Shown here: piece by piece, positions 32,967-43,687 of the stretch
How positions within the stretch are numbered: the stretch's first letter is position 1
Layout: every line of letters starts with the position of its first letter
NCBI GenBank assembly: GCA_963971575.1
Contig: OZ020622.1
Coordinates: 19,842,879 to 19,906,878, forward strand
From: Liopterus haemorrhoidalis
Taxonomy: Eukaryota; Arthropoda; Insecta; Coleoptera; Dytiscidae
DNA length: 64,000 nt
Direction: 5' to 3'
Program-made: the position numbers and the translations under genes
Notes under the pieces: model-generated
Told to the model about the DNA's origin: nothing
Database searches by the model: none
Seen by the model: the letters and a program-made list of their open reading frames with translations, nothing else

Positions 32967-33635
32967 TAGATTGCACGCCTTGTTTTGTATATAAATTTGT
33001 TAAATAAAAAAGAATGACCTTAAATTTACTAAAAAGAAAGAATATAACAAATTTAATTTCTCAAAAATATTCAGCTACTCTGCTGTTATATATTTCAAAA
33101 AAGTTAAACTACATATTCATTAAAATAACATGGAAGTATCTATTGTGCTTCAAAAAATAAAAGTAACGAACCTTTAGAAAAATATAAAACACTCCAAAAA
33201 GCCACTACAGAGATAAACAAATTAAAAACACAAATATTTACATAACACCCACATGTGGAGCACTCAAAACTTGATCACTATTTAGCGTAAACGATCTTTT
33301 CAATCAATTAAACAATCCGTTTTGCGTAAACTAATGAAAATTATTTGATGGGTCATAAACCATCTGTAGGAAATATACGTTTACGAGAACCGCGAGGTGA
33401 AACAGAGCTCTTCTTAGACCAAACTAACTATATTTAGAACAACGACATCGGCCAAATGTGTCGTCATTACAGATTTTTTTTATATTTATATTTAATGTCA
33501 CCAAAACCTCCAATATTTTTATTATATTGATAAGTTAAATTAGTCTTAAAAAATGCCAAACCGAGCTAGAACGTAATTATTATTAAAAATGTATGTAAGA
33601 CAATGTAGGGGAAAGAATGGTAAGTTGTACACGTT
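32967..33635. other. No gene recognised
   Basis: AT-rich intergenic sequence. Confidence 0.5.
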
Positions 33636-33994
33636 TTTAGGGTTTTGTAGGTATGGCCAAAAAACCCTTATACCGTCATTTTGTCATCTGTCTGTCTGTC
33701 TGTTCGGTAAAAATTGTAGCCAAACGGCTAAACCTAGAGAGTTGAAATTTGGCATGCTTATACAACTCTTTGACCCGCACATACGAAAAATACTAAAATA
33801 TCTAAAAACCATATCCCACTAAAAATATAAACAAATATGTGCTCATCGAAAAAAAAAAATATTTTTTTAAAATTCTGAATAGGGTATCAAATGAAAGCCT
33901 TTAGTACGTGGATTAACGATCAAAATTTTATTTTTGCAAAATAAATTATTTTAATGCGATTTTTGACAAAATTGTAAAAAAAAAAAATGTACTA

Positions 33995-34390
33995 CAGTCT
34001 GTTCCAAACGGTTAAGCGGAACTAAATGGGAATTTCGTTCTTTTAGGTTGTCACGAGAAGGGACCTTGCTTGGGTTATTTCATTTTTCACGTTGAAATGT
34101 CAAAATTTAAAATTTCAACAATGAAACCATGGAAACGAATGACATATGTCATTTTTTTACGTATTTTAATGACAAAAAAATAAATAAATGGGAAATTTGT
34201 ATTAAGAATCACACAAAAAATCATAATATAAAGAAAATGACATTTTAAAATGATATTAACCTTAACCAAAAAATGTTTATTGTAAGTATGATTTACAAAG
34301 CTTAAACAAAACGGTCGAAAAGTATGATTTAAACGATGAAAGTAACTAGATTGCCAAATCTAGTTCCGCCTAACCGTTTGAAACAGACTG
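33995..34390. mobile_element. TA-flanked MITE related to the element at 14766
   Basis: Ends CAGTCTGTTCCAAACGGTTA and inverted CAGTCTGTTTCAAACGGTTA, then GGCGGAACTAGAT. 396 bp with no gene. It has the same terminal design as 14766-15997 (GTCTGTT....GGCGGAACTAG), and the uninterrupted copy C serves as an empty site supporting a TA target. Confidence 0.85.
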
Positions 34391-34580
34391 TACATCCTGT
34401 AGCCCAGATGGTTTAAACTAAAAATTTTAAAAAAATCCTAAATAATATACATTAATGTGAACCGGAACAGTACAACAAGAAGTTTTGATCAGATTATGTT
34501 TTCGGAAAATAACGCATTTTTTGTGTTTCTTGGTTGACGATGTACAAAAGTTATAGTTATGTAAAACCCTATACTAGAAG

Positions 34581-34648
34581 GCGTATCCTGGACTAATAGT
34601 TAGCTTGCTCGCTTACTACGCAGCAAACTGGGGTTCGCTCCCGGGCAG
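34581..34648 (+). other. tRNA-like module in copy D
   Basis: GCGTATCCTGGACTAATAGT resembles acceptor and D arm, CTCGCTTACTACGCAGC an anticodon-like arm, and TGGGGTTCGCTCCCGGG a well-formed T arm. The acceptor does not close. It is the most tRNA-like of the modules after that in copy C. Confidence 0.5.
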
Positions 34649-35241
34649 AAGAAACAATTTTATTATTTGTTTTTTTTTTTTGTTTAAATTATTTTGTCAT
34701 AATTCTATTTATATTTGGTCTTAATGAACCTTGCTATATATATATATAAAAAAAATACTGCACCTATTTAGAAACCTAAATAATGGTATCAGGTATTTGA
34801 ATTAAAATTAACAAAAAAAAAATTTTTTTTAAAAAATTTGTTTTTAAAGCTCTTAAATTAACAGATGATAAATTATTTTTAAAATTGATTACTACGAAGC
34901 GAAATTTGTCCTACACACTCAGCATGCCGCTTTCACTTATTAAATACCTGCGAGACCCTGAAATGTATAAAAATTCACACTTCACATCAATTTTTTATTT
35001 TACTTGTAAAATCGCAATGAAAGTAACATTAAAAATAAATATAGCAATCTTTTTTTTTTCCTTTTATTTGTTGGCCTTAGCTGCTTTGTCTATTAGCCAG
35101 GTATAAATGAAGAGATTTCAATATTTTAAAAATAACATTTATAATTTGATATTTTCTGCTTTAATATAGTTATAAATAATTTCATATACATATATCTAGA
35201 GAGTTAGAAGCAAGAAGCGTCTGAATATTGGTAGGTAAGGA

Positions 35242-35658
35242 CAGGGGCGGATCGAAGGATTGAATCGGCCCGGGCTATTTGGATGAATCGGCCCGGGCTA
35301 TTAGGATGAATCGGCCCGGGCGATTTGGATGAATCAGTCCGGGTTCACGGGACTTTTTGACCATTTATAGGTAATGTTTTAAGAGGCCCGAGTCCCCGAG
35401 AATAAATAAGATTAAAGTATATTTAAATAGACTTATTTAATTTATATTTTTAATATTAATACCAAAAATAAAAATACAGGCTCTAAAATAATGAAAAAAT
35501 GTTAGAAAAACAAACAAAAAATGTGAGTGAATTCTAAAATAATGTCATAGTTTTGGTCATATGTAGGTATTTGAGTGGATAGCGGCCGTCGTTTCGGCCC
35601 AAAAAGCTATCGGCCCATCGGGCGATGCCCGATCGCCCGATAGGTCGATCCGCCCCTG
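35242..35658. mobile_element. hAT-type MITE with internal tandem repeat
   Basis: Ends CAGGGGCGGATCGA are inverted and the perfect 8-bp duplication GGTAAGGA flanks the element (35234-35241, 35659-35666). Inside, 4 units of about 23 bp repeat GATGAATCGGCCCGGGCTAT from 35262 to 35345. It inserted at or near the 3' end of the LINE at 35670-36370. Confidence 0.93.
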
Positions 35659-35669
35659 GGTAAGGATAT

Positions 35670-36370
35670 TTTTTGGACAACTAAATTTTGTATGAATAAA
35701 TTACGATTGCGAAAATGAATTGGACATTCAAACAATAAATGGTTCGAATCGCTGACAGACAAATTATCACACGGACAGAAATGAGACGAAACCGTATTAA
35801 TTCTATGCAGATGATATGGAGAGAAGGTGTGATTAAATCTAAGCGGGATAAAAGATCTGCTTTGGTGAGAAGAAAACCAAAGCTTTCTAGGAAGAAGAGG
35901 TTGAATTTGACACCAGTATGATCCTTTGAACTGAAGAGAATCTATGTATTCTTGTTGCCATTGGTTTTATATGGAAGATTTGAAGATTGACATAATCTCA
36001 TTACTGTTTAGAGGAATATTTAAGAGGAGGCCATTTACAGCTGCTTCTTTGGTTAAAAGATCGACTTAGATGTTGAACTCAAAATCAGAGTGGCCTTTAA
36101 TCCGGCATATTTTCATAATTTTACAGCTGATCGTAAGATCGTTAAGGCATTTAATAACATCATAAATTAGTGAACAGTTCTTTTTCTCAAATCCAGGGCT
36201 CAACTCCATTTTTGGACGGCTCTTTTACAATCAGAAAAAATTACAAATTAATTATGAAAGTGATGCTTTAAGTATTCTAAACTCAACTTTAATGCCACCA
36301 TTTCCGCATTGTAGATAAACATATTATCTGGGAGTTTAAATTTTAGGCTAAAATTGCGCTGGGGGCTAAT
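35670..36370 (-). pseudogene. LINE ORF2 3' part: RNase H domain and C-terminal zinc knuckle
   Basis: On the minus strand it reads LKFKLPDNMFIYNAEMVALK, SDCKRAVQKW and, in another frame, KGHSDFEFNI.VD.LTKEA, an RNase H domain with its conserved acidic residues partly kept. Further on come PLRFNHTFSPYHLHRINTV and SHFCPCDNLSVSDSNHLLFE followed by CP, the Cys/His knuckle at the end of I-clade and related LINEs. Several stops and frameshifts are present. The plus-strand frame at 35739-35921 is a shadow of it. Confidence 0.75.
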
Positions 36371-36750
36371 TTTTGAAAATTTATAAAACCTTCACGTTTA
36401 ACAAATTACCACCATAAATGTTTCCTACTTAATAGTCTCGAACATTTTCTAAGCAAAATTTTGCAAAAAAGCTGCTATCTGCAGTTTATTCGATAAAATT
36501 CAGTGCGCTTGGGATATAACCTATGATCAGGGACCTGAAGCTGAATTTATTTAAGTTCAGGTTCAATATATTAATTTCAGGTTGAATAATATAATTTTTT
36601 TAGGGTCAAGAACTTATTTTTTTTAGGTTCGGGTTCTGGTTCAATGTAAATTCAATAAAATTTATTTAATAATTACAGAAAACACAACCAAGTTGTAATT
36701 TGTAGTCAATAAATAAAAATCATAAAAAAATGTACATTTCTGTAAATATA

Positions 36751-37083
36751 GCCTGTTCTGTACGTTTAAGCGGTACTAGATTTTGAAATCTAGTAATTTT
36801 TAACAATTATATCGGACTTTTTGTCATTTTGTTAAGCTATTGTAAATCATATCTACTTATATTGAATATTCTATGTTAAGTTGACGAGTCATTGCTAACT
36901 ATCAATTTTCATTACATATTTTTTTTGTACATTTTCTTCCTAAAATGTAATATGTATTATATACATATTTTATTTTTTATATGTCACTGGTTTTGGCAAA
37001 TGATTTAGGCAAACTCAATTCTCGTGACAAATTAGAAAAACGAAACTCCCGTTTAGTTTCGCTTGAACCAAAGAAATAGACTT
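36751..37083. mobile_element. TA-flanked MITE, diverged relative of 14766/33995
   Basis: Left end GCCTGTTCTGTACGTTTAAG and right end inverted AAGTCTATTTCTTTGGTTCA are followed by CGGTACTAGA and CGAAACTAAA. Both sides are flanked by TA. It is more diverged than its two relatives. Confidence 0.7.
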
Positions 37084-38043
37084 TACCTAACATGCATATA
37101 AAATAAAATTATACAATATAAATATCAAAAATAAATGGTCAAATAATAAATTTGTTTTTTTTTTGTTATTAAATGTAAAATGTTAAGACAATAGTTTATT
37201 CAACTTCTTAAAAATACATGGTTACCGGTTAATGAAGAGGTTCGGGTTCCGATTATGGTTCACTGTGTGGGGGCATTTCTAGAATCGGTCGAAACGGCAA
37301 GGTTGGCTAAATGAATTTAAATAATTTCATTTGTACTTCATTGTACTTACTTTGAAGGGCCCTCCACATAGTGGATTCCAAGACTTGCGAGCGGTATCAA
37401 GTCTGAAAACCTAAAGGTCCGCCGGTCGGTTGCTTAGATTCTTTATGAGAGGAATAAGTGTGTTTGAATTAAAGTCTGCATTTTACTTAATCTACGTTTA
37501 ATGTTTAGTTAGAATCGAAAGGTTATTAATTACATTTGAACTTACAATTTAATGCTTGCTATAAAATCCCATGAGAGACACTCAACACAAAACCTCACAA
37601 TCAGCGTATTCACCTCACAAGCCGCTAAACACCTCACAACACTCACGATGTTTATCCCGTTAACGAGGTTCGTTTATTTCATTTAAAACTGTCCTCAACA
37701 CTTCCAGATACTTCTGTTTACCCACTACAAACTACCGGGTTTCTCTACCAAAATTACTTGGGAGTTCGTCCGTTCACGGTGTCGGTTTGCTCATGACTGC
37801 TTTTGTCTCTCTAATAATATGATCTCTGACCCCATTTTTTTGTCCTTGTAAAAATAATCAGCACTCCACATTAACAACAAACCCTTTTATAAACTTATCT
37901 TTCTAGGACCAATAAATTATAAACCCAAGTAATTAATTTTGACTCTAATTACTACGAAGTCCATATCACTGAAAATATATTGTCGCCTATCACCTTCTGT
38001 GTAAACATTTGACCATTGCTATTTTGATCTAAACAATAACGTT

Positions 38044-38410
38044 CCCAGCAAACATTTTTATACGGGCCAGTACTGGTAAAGCACATACTCCCCGGCATTG
38101 AAAGTAATGGGCCAGTACCCCGGTGTCCCCGTGGCCGTTACTGGCCCATTGATGTATCAGTTGCCGGCCCAGCAATGGTAATGTGCAAAATAATCGCATT
38201 AGTTGCAAGATTTATTTCTGATGGTTTTAAGTAAAAAGTATGAGTGAAGAAGAGTGCTTATAAAATGCTGGTAAAGTACTTCGTATAGGCGGAATGCGAA
38301 ATACAAATGTGAAGTACATTATTAATACTGGCACTTACTTTTGGTGCCAGTAATTTACCAGCATAAAAGCAGTTTGCCGGCATTCGGCCGTTAGTTGAAT
38401 GTTTGCTGGG
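38044..38410. mobile_element. MITE with CCCAGCAAACATT ends
   Basis: Perfect 13-bp inverted ends CCCAGCAAACATT. Interior words GGGCCAGTACTGGTAAAG and TGGTGCCAGTAATTTACCAG are related and inverted. The target duplication is unclear and the superfamily is not assigned. Nested in the hAT-ended element. Confidence 0.75.
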
Positions 38411-38730
38411 TTCTTTCAAACTAATCATATAATATACGACAGTAAATCACTCTGTATCTTTTTAACACTTAACTAGAAAAATATGTGATAGCTCAAATAA
38501 TCTTTGAGGATGTTTATCTTAAAATAGATTAGTTTTTATATTTGAATAATTTGAATACTTTTTAACTAATTGAATAATTTTATTTTAAATAATAATGAAA
38601 TTTTATTTCTGAAATTACCACTCCCACATCTGACCTCGAAATGTTATGGTTCGGTTCAGGTTCACGAAAAATGCAGGTTTTTCGTGTTTTCGATTCGGGT
38701 TCGGGTTCAGCTTCAGTCCCTGCCTATGAT

Positions 38731-39240
38731 TATTGATATTTTGTCGATGCATGTAGGTACATGAAGGTAAAAATTGTAACCAGTAGGAATATTTTTATAA
38801 ATTCAATAAAGTAAACTGATTGAAATGTTTCTTGTATATTATCTTTATTTACATGACATAATTTTAATTTACAGTTAAAATTTTTGACATACAATTTTGA
38901 ATGGAATATTTACATGAAAACTTAAAAACTAAATGTTAAAACTTAACATTCTATCAAATAACAATTAAATTTAACACTATTAATATAATTTTCTACTAAC
39001 TAAAACATTTGAATGATTTGAGCATTGAGAACAGGTAGAATATGATTCATGTAAAATATGAAGTAGTAACGCAAATTTACAGTATCTTAAACAGTAGCAA
39101 ATTCAAAATTATTGTTAAATTTGTCTTACCTATTAATATTGTATAAGTACAATATTATTTTAATTAAGATGACCCAAATTTGAAAATTCCTAAGGAGAAC
39201 ACCAGATGAAACCAACAAAAAAAAATTGTATTTAATATTA
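38731..39240. other. No gene recognised
   Basis: AT-rich spacer. Confidence 0.5.
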
Positions 39241-40447
39241 CGAAGGGTGTTTGATAAACAGTGGCGGCGCTAGCTCTTAAAATCTGGAAGGGCCAAATAA
39301 TTTTTGAGTAAAATTGGGGGAGGGGGCAGGAAATATTTTTTTATCGTTTAACAAATGAAAATACAAGTGATGACCTAAAAATAAAGTTCTCATTTCTAAA
39401 ATATATTTTTCTCCAACCAATTCTGGGGGGAGCAACACCCCCCACCCCCCGCTAGCGCCGCCACTGTTGATAAGTCAGTGACTTTGATAAGAGATGGCTC
39501 TCAAATCGCAAGTTTGAAATTATCTCTGAAATTTATCATTCTTTGTAGACATACACACTAAGTTCCAAGTAAATCCGTGTAATAGTACATTTTTAACTGC
39601 GTTCGGAATTGGATAAATTTTTATTAATTTGCTACAATGGAAAAAAGTGAATTCCGTGTGTTGATAAAGCACTAATTTCTGCATAGAAATCCACTAAGGA
39701 AACTGAATCAAATCTAAAAATGTATTACAAGAACTCTACTCCGTTGCATGGAATAGTTCACAAATGGTTCATTAACTTTCATTGTGGTCGTACCATCACG
39801 AATGATCCTAAGTTCCAGGGACATCCGAATGACGTCACCACTAAAAAGATGGTCAATAAAATTCAAATATCGTGTTGAACGACCGCCAATTAAAGATACG
39901 TGAGATAACTAAGTTGGTAAACATTTCAGATGAACATGTGTTTCATATTCTGCACGAACAATTGAAGATATGGTCAATAAAATTCATAATATAGTTTTGA
40001 CCGATCACTACGTGAAGAAACGCGTCATAGCCAAGATGGTAAGCATCTCAGATAAATGTTTGTTTCATATACTGCACGAACATGTGGGCATGAAATAGCT
40101 TTCGGCAAGATAGGTGTCGCGTCTACCGCCAATACACTAGCTAACTCTTCCACAATGTCAAAAGCCAAGTTGGTTGAATTGTGCTACGAACTGCTCCCTC
40201 ATGCACCCTATTCTCCAGTCTTCTGTGACTTCTTTTCTCTTTCGAAACATGAAGAAATGGCTTGCTGGAAAAAGATTCATATCGAACGAGATCATCGATA
40301 AAACACACGCCTATATTTTGTAGAGTTCGAGAAATCGTATTTTTTGGAAGGCTTAAAAAAGTTTGAATATCATTGGACTATTTTTGAAAAATAAATCGCA
40401 TTTTGGTAAAAAAAAAATTTCATTTCGACTTATCAAATACCCCTCAT
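39241..40447 (+). mobile_element. Mariner fossil with internal duplication
   Basis: Ends CGAAGGGTGTTTGATAAGTC (once the nested hAT is removed) and inverted TGAGGGGTATTTGATAAGTC; left flank TA. The plus strand from 39637 reads MEKSEFRVLIKH, then HKWFINFHCGRTITNDPKFQ, and late pieces YELLPHAPYSPVF.DFF and VEFEKSYFLEGLKK, a DD34D mariner with the centre of the gene gone. A block of about 118 bp in the helix-turn-helix region is present twice in tandem (39850-39967, 39968-40085). Confidence 0.85.
39259..39466. mobile_element. hAT-type MITE inside the mariner terminus
   Basis: Perfect 16-bp inverted ends CAGTGGCGGCGCTAGC. Flanks TTGATAAA and TTGATAAG differ at one base. 208 bp. It inserted within the left terminal repeat of the mariner, 18 bp from its end. 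Confidence 0.92.
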
Positions 40448-40883
40448 TCAATATGAACATTCAATATTTCAATACTGCAAATAGCAGGAAAATAAAAAAT
40501 ATTAATTTTTACTTAATAATACTTAACCCTTTGCACTCCGTTGTCGCCGATAATGCGACTTTTAAAATATTTATTTATTTATTTATTATTTATTTATTTA
40601 TTTTATTCGGGTGACTAAACAGAGAAAAATTCTCCTACAAGTCTCCACATACATTTTACAAAATAAAAAAAAAAAATACATATGTATATATTTAAGTGTA
40701 TAAATACCACACTAAATTAACAAAATAAATCCTACATAATAATAATAATAATAATAATAATATTAATATTTTATTGAGCCTGTTAGTGATCATAGAAATA
40801 CAGAGGTTAAGTCAACATTAACTACAAAAGAAAAGAAAAGAAAAAATAATACAATAATTTATGAGAATCTAACATCAAAAATG

Positions 40884-41475
40884 TTACAGCGAAACATCCT
40901 GAAGTTTACTAATAATTTCCTTCTTAAATTGCGCAAATGTCATAAAAAATAAATCAGAAGTGTTAAAGAAAAGATTGTAGAGAATCATAATCCTGTTAAG
41001 GGGGGAATTCATACCAGAATTGGATAATCTAAACCTTGAGTAAAAGGTAATATTTTGGCGAGTATTTCTTTGTGGAATATTGAAGTTCAACAGTTCCAAC
41101 AAAGAGGGGCAGTCAATCATGTTATTTACTATTTTAAAAATGTTATTCATATCAATTTTAATTCTACGATTGGATAAAGTCATTAGGTCAAATCTGTGTA
41201 AATTTAAACTATAATTGGTTTGCATGTTATTTTTATGGAATTTAAAATTTAAGTATTTCATAAATCTTCTTTGAACTGATTCTATACGGTTAATATAAAT
41301 GAAATACTGCGGATTCCAGATAATACTTGCGTATTCGAGACGACTACAGACAAGCGATTTGTATAAACATAACAAACTTTCAGGTTGCGTAAATTCTTTA
41401 CAGGATCTCATCACAAATCCCAGAGTTTTAAAAGCTGCTTTCGTAATTTTGTCAATATGAACTTTAAATCCACTG
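40884..41475 (-). pseudogene. Jockey-like LINE reverse transcriptase, C-terminal end
   Basis: The minus strand reads SGFKVHIDKITKAAFKTLGF, VMRSCKEF, CLYKSLVCSRLEYASIIWNP, INRIESVQRRFMKYL and LLELLNFNIPQRNTR, the post-catalytic thumb of Jockey/CR1-type reverse transcriptases, open for 176 codons from 41414. Its 3' end is an ATT-type tail at about 40736-40765. A second tail of TTTA type at 40567-40605 suggests an older LINE end just beyond. Nested in the piggyBac-like element. Confidence 0.85.
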
Positions 41476-41795
41476 TCGCTGCTACGGCGACATGCTTGTT
41501 TTACTTATTTGAGCGCTTTTGTATACACTAATGCGTGTGTTTATCTGAACTCTTAAACTCCGGCGAAAATTTACGAATTTTAAGAATTTGTCTCTTTAAG
41601 GAAAAATCAGTGTAATTTCAGTGTAATAAAATTTACGATTGTCTCAGAAATACTATGCTTAGATGTTTAATATGATTCATTTGATGTAAATACCGGCGTA
41701 AAAAGAATATCGAGTTGAAACACGATGCATTAATTAAGCCCGTTTTAGACGATCATAATTTTGTTAACAAATCGCTTTACAAATCAGCTTGTTTA

Positions 41796-42084
41796 CAGCG
41801 GCGGATCTAGCTTTTTGGGAGCCCAGGGCTTAAAAATACCAAGGGGCCCTACACATGCTATTCACTTATGTTGATTTTTAATAAATATTAGTAAATTTGT
41901 ATTGTTTTTTAAAGTAATATTTTTGTTTTGTTTTGAAATATAAATGAAAAGAAAAAAAAGGTCCTCACCTCCCAAATCCAAAGTAATAGAATATAATAGG
42001 TATCTGTCCAAAAGGTTGGGGGCCCCTTGCGGATCTGGGGCCCAGGACTTAAGCCTTATTAGCCCGTATATAGATCCGCCACTG
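41796..42084. mobile_element. hAT-type MITE nested in piggyBac
   Basis: Ends CAGCGGCGGATCTAGC and inverted CAGTGGCGGATCTATA. A perfect 8-bp duplication CTTGTTTA lies at 41788-41795 and 42085-42092. It contains AAAAAAGGTCCTCACC, the inverse of the GAGGACCTTTTTT word seen in other MITEs here. Confidence 0.95.
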
Positions 42085-42530
42085 CTTGTTTACAAAATTT
42101 TATGAACGTAAAAATATCTATATCTCACACGGTTGATATTTTAATATTGGAAAGATGGAAGATAATAATTATGAACAAAATTGTGAAATAAGTGATGTAG
42201 AAGATGAACTTCATTTTGTTTTGTACGGAGACGATATAAGTGAAATATTAGTTGTTGGAGTTAATTGGAGTTGTTGGTATACTATATGAGTCACTAGGCT
42301 GGAGTGCAAAGGGTTAAAACTAGTGAAAACACGTATTAAATAAAATTATAATTGTCGTCTTTCGTTAATATATGTTTATCATGCATAATATTAACAAAAA
42401 CATACAAATTCCTGTATTAATTCAATAAAAATGTTTAATGTTTAGAATTATTTAATTTTTAAGTTTTTTAGCTAACTTTGTAACGTAATTTCTTTGATAT
42501 CTTGGATCACCTATACTGCTGTTTAATATA

Positions 42531-42972
42531 CGAGGGTCCTTTTTTAAATAAGAACCATTTGTAATAATATAATAATAATATTATAACAACAATAATATTT
42601 TTTTACTGACAATATGTAAGTAATTGTCAGTAAAAAAATATTTTTTGAAGAATTGGCCATTCGAAGAATTGATCGTTCGAAGAACTCGTTTTCGAAGAAT
42701 TAGTTTTCAAAAATCTTTTTTCGAAAAACTTGTTTTCGAAGAACTCGTTTTCGAAAAACTCGACGGTTACCGGATAAATGGACTGGCGACCGATTTCTAC
42801 TACCAGGGTATCGTCAAACTCATCGCCCGTTCAGAAAAATGCCTCGAGCGGGACAGGGAATTACTTCGAAAAATATAAAGTTTGTTGGTTATTGTACAAA
42901 TTTAAATTTTGAAATACGTTAGTTGTGTTTCCTTTTAAACCAGAACGGTTCTTATTTAAAAAATGACCTACT
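42531..42972 (+). mobile_element. Mariner remnant with C-terminal transposase piece
   Basis: Ends CGAGGGTCCTTTTTTAAATA and inverted AGTAGGTCATTTTTTAAATA with TA flanks. The plus strand near 42760-42878 encodes DGYRINGLATDFYYQGIVKL and IARSEKCLERDRELLRKI, the normal end of a mariner transposase (FY..GI.KL..R.EKCL). Between the left end and this piece is a run of TTCGAAGAA/TTCGAAAAA words (42645-42762). Confidence 0.8.
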
Positions 42973-43687
42973 TATATAAAGTTAATGTTGCTATTATACG
43001 TATTCTCGCATTTGCGTTTCACTTTTTCTGAATGTTCTTTATGTTAATATTGTTTAATATAATATAAATAAAATTAATATAATATATTTAAAAAATCTGT
43101 AAGGTAGATTTTAACAATAATTTTTATTCTGCCGAACATACATACATATGTACTATACTAAATTTGGCCCAATGTAGGAATACTAGAATCTATTTAGGTA
43201 TCGGTACAAATATAAAACAGACACCTAGATATTTGGCTACAGAGACGGATTAGTCCAAATGGACCGACGACACATTTTCTAAAATTTACAATTATTGTAA
43301 ATAATAAAATTTTGCTAGAAGGAACACAATATGCTAAGGATATGTAATTAAATTTAAAAATTAGAAGGGTAACTGCCATTCTAAAGATATGTTTCAAGGT
43401 AATGAAAAACAAATGGTTTAGAAATAATAACTTGTAAAAATGTTATGAAGCAAAATTTTGCACATGTAGATCACAAATATTAAAAATTGTACATTTTCAT
43501 TGTGAAATTCTTACTTTTCAAAAGACAACACCATGAAAAATTCTACACTTCATGTGAAAATGATTCTAAACATCGATTCGAAGAGATAATTTTACGAATA
43601 ATTGCGAATAAAACTTGAAAATACAAAAAATTGCATAAATAATTTCTTAAAAGTATTTTTGTAAACATATATGAAATTTATAGAAAA
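42973..43687. other. No gene recognised
   Basis: AT-rich intergenic sequence. Confidence 0.5.

Larger units (their letters stand above)
33636..34985 (+). repeat. Dispersed repeat with tRNA-like module, copy D (interrupted)
   Basis: The head is at 33640 (AGGGTTTTGTAGGTATGGCC) and the tRNA-like module at 34581-34648. The tail near 34905-34985 matches copy C. The MITE at 33995-34390 splits it. Comparison with copy C (GTCCCACACCC against GTACTACATCC) shows that only TA was duplicated on insertion. Confidence 0.8.
36528..38722. mobile_element. hAT-ended element, 2.2 kb, with nested MITEs
   Basis: Ends CAGGGACCTGAAGCTGAA and inverted CAGGGACTGAAGCTGAAC are flanked by the perfect 8-bp duplication CCTATGAT (36520-36527, 38723-38730). 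Words like GGTTCGGGTTC occur near both ends. It contains the MITEs at 36751-37083 and 38044-38410. No transposase was recognised in the rest (37084-38043), which includes a mildly GC-richer stretch with repeated CTCACAA words near 37596-37640. Confidence 0.85.
40527..42313. mobile_element. PiggyBac-like element with nested insertions
   Basis: Inverted ends CCCTTTGCACTCC (perfect, 13 bp) lie directly inside TTAA on both sides (40523-40526, 42314-42317), the exact target of piggyBac transposition. Near the right end the plus strand from 42155 encodes an acidic start MEDNNYEQNCEISDVEDELH, typical in character of piggyBac transposase N-termini. Most of the gene is missing. LINE fragments (40560-41475) and a hAT-type MITE (41796-42084) are nested inside. 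Confidence 0.88.

Noticed and set aside
35739..35921. Basic 60-codon plus-strand frame
   Set aside because: It is antisense to the LINE C-terminal region, whose knuckle motif on the minus strand explains the sequence.
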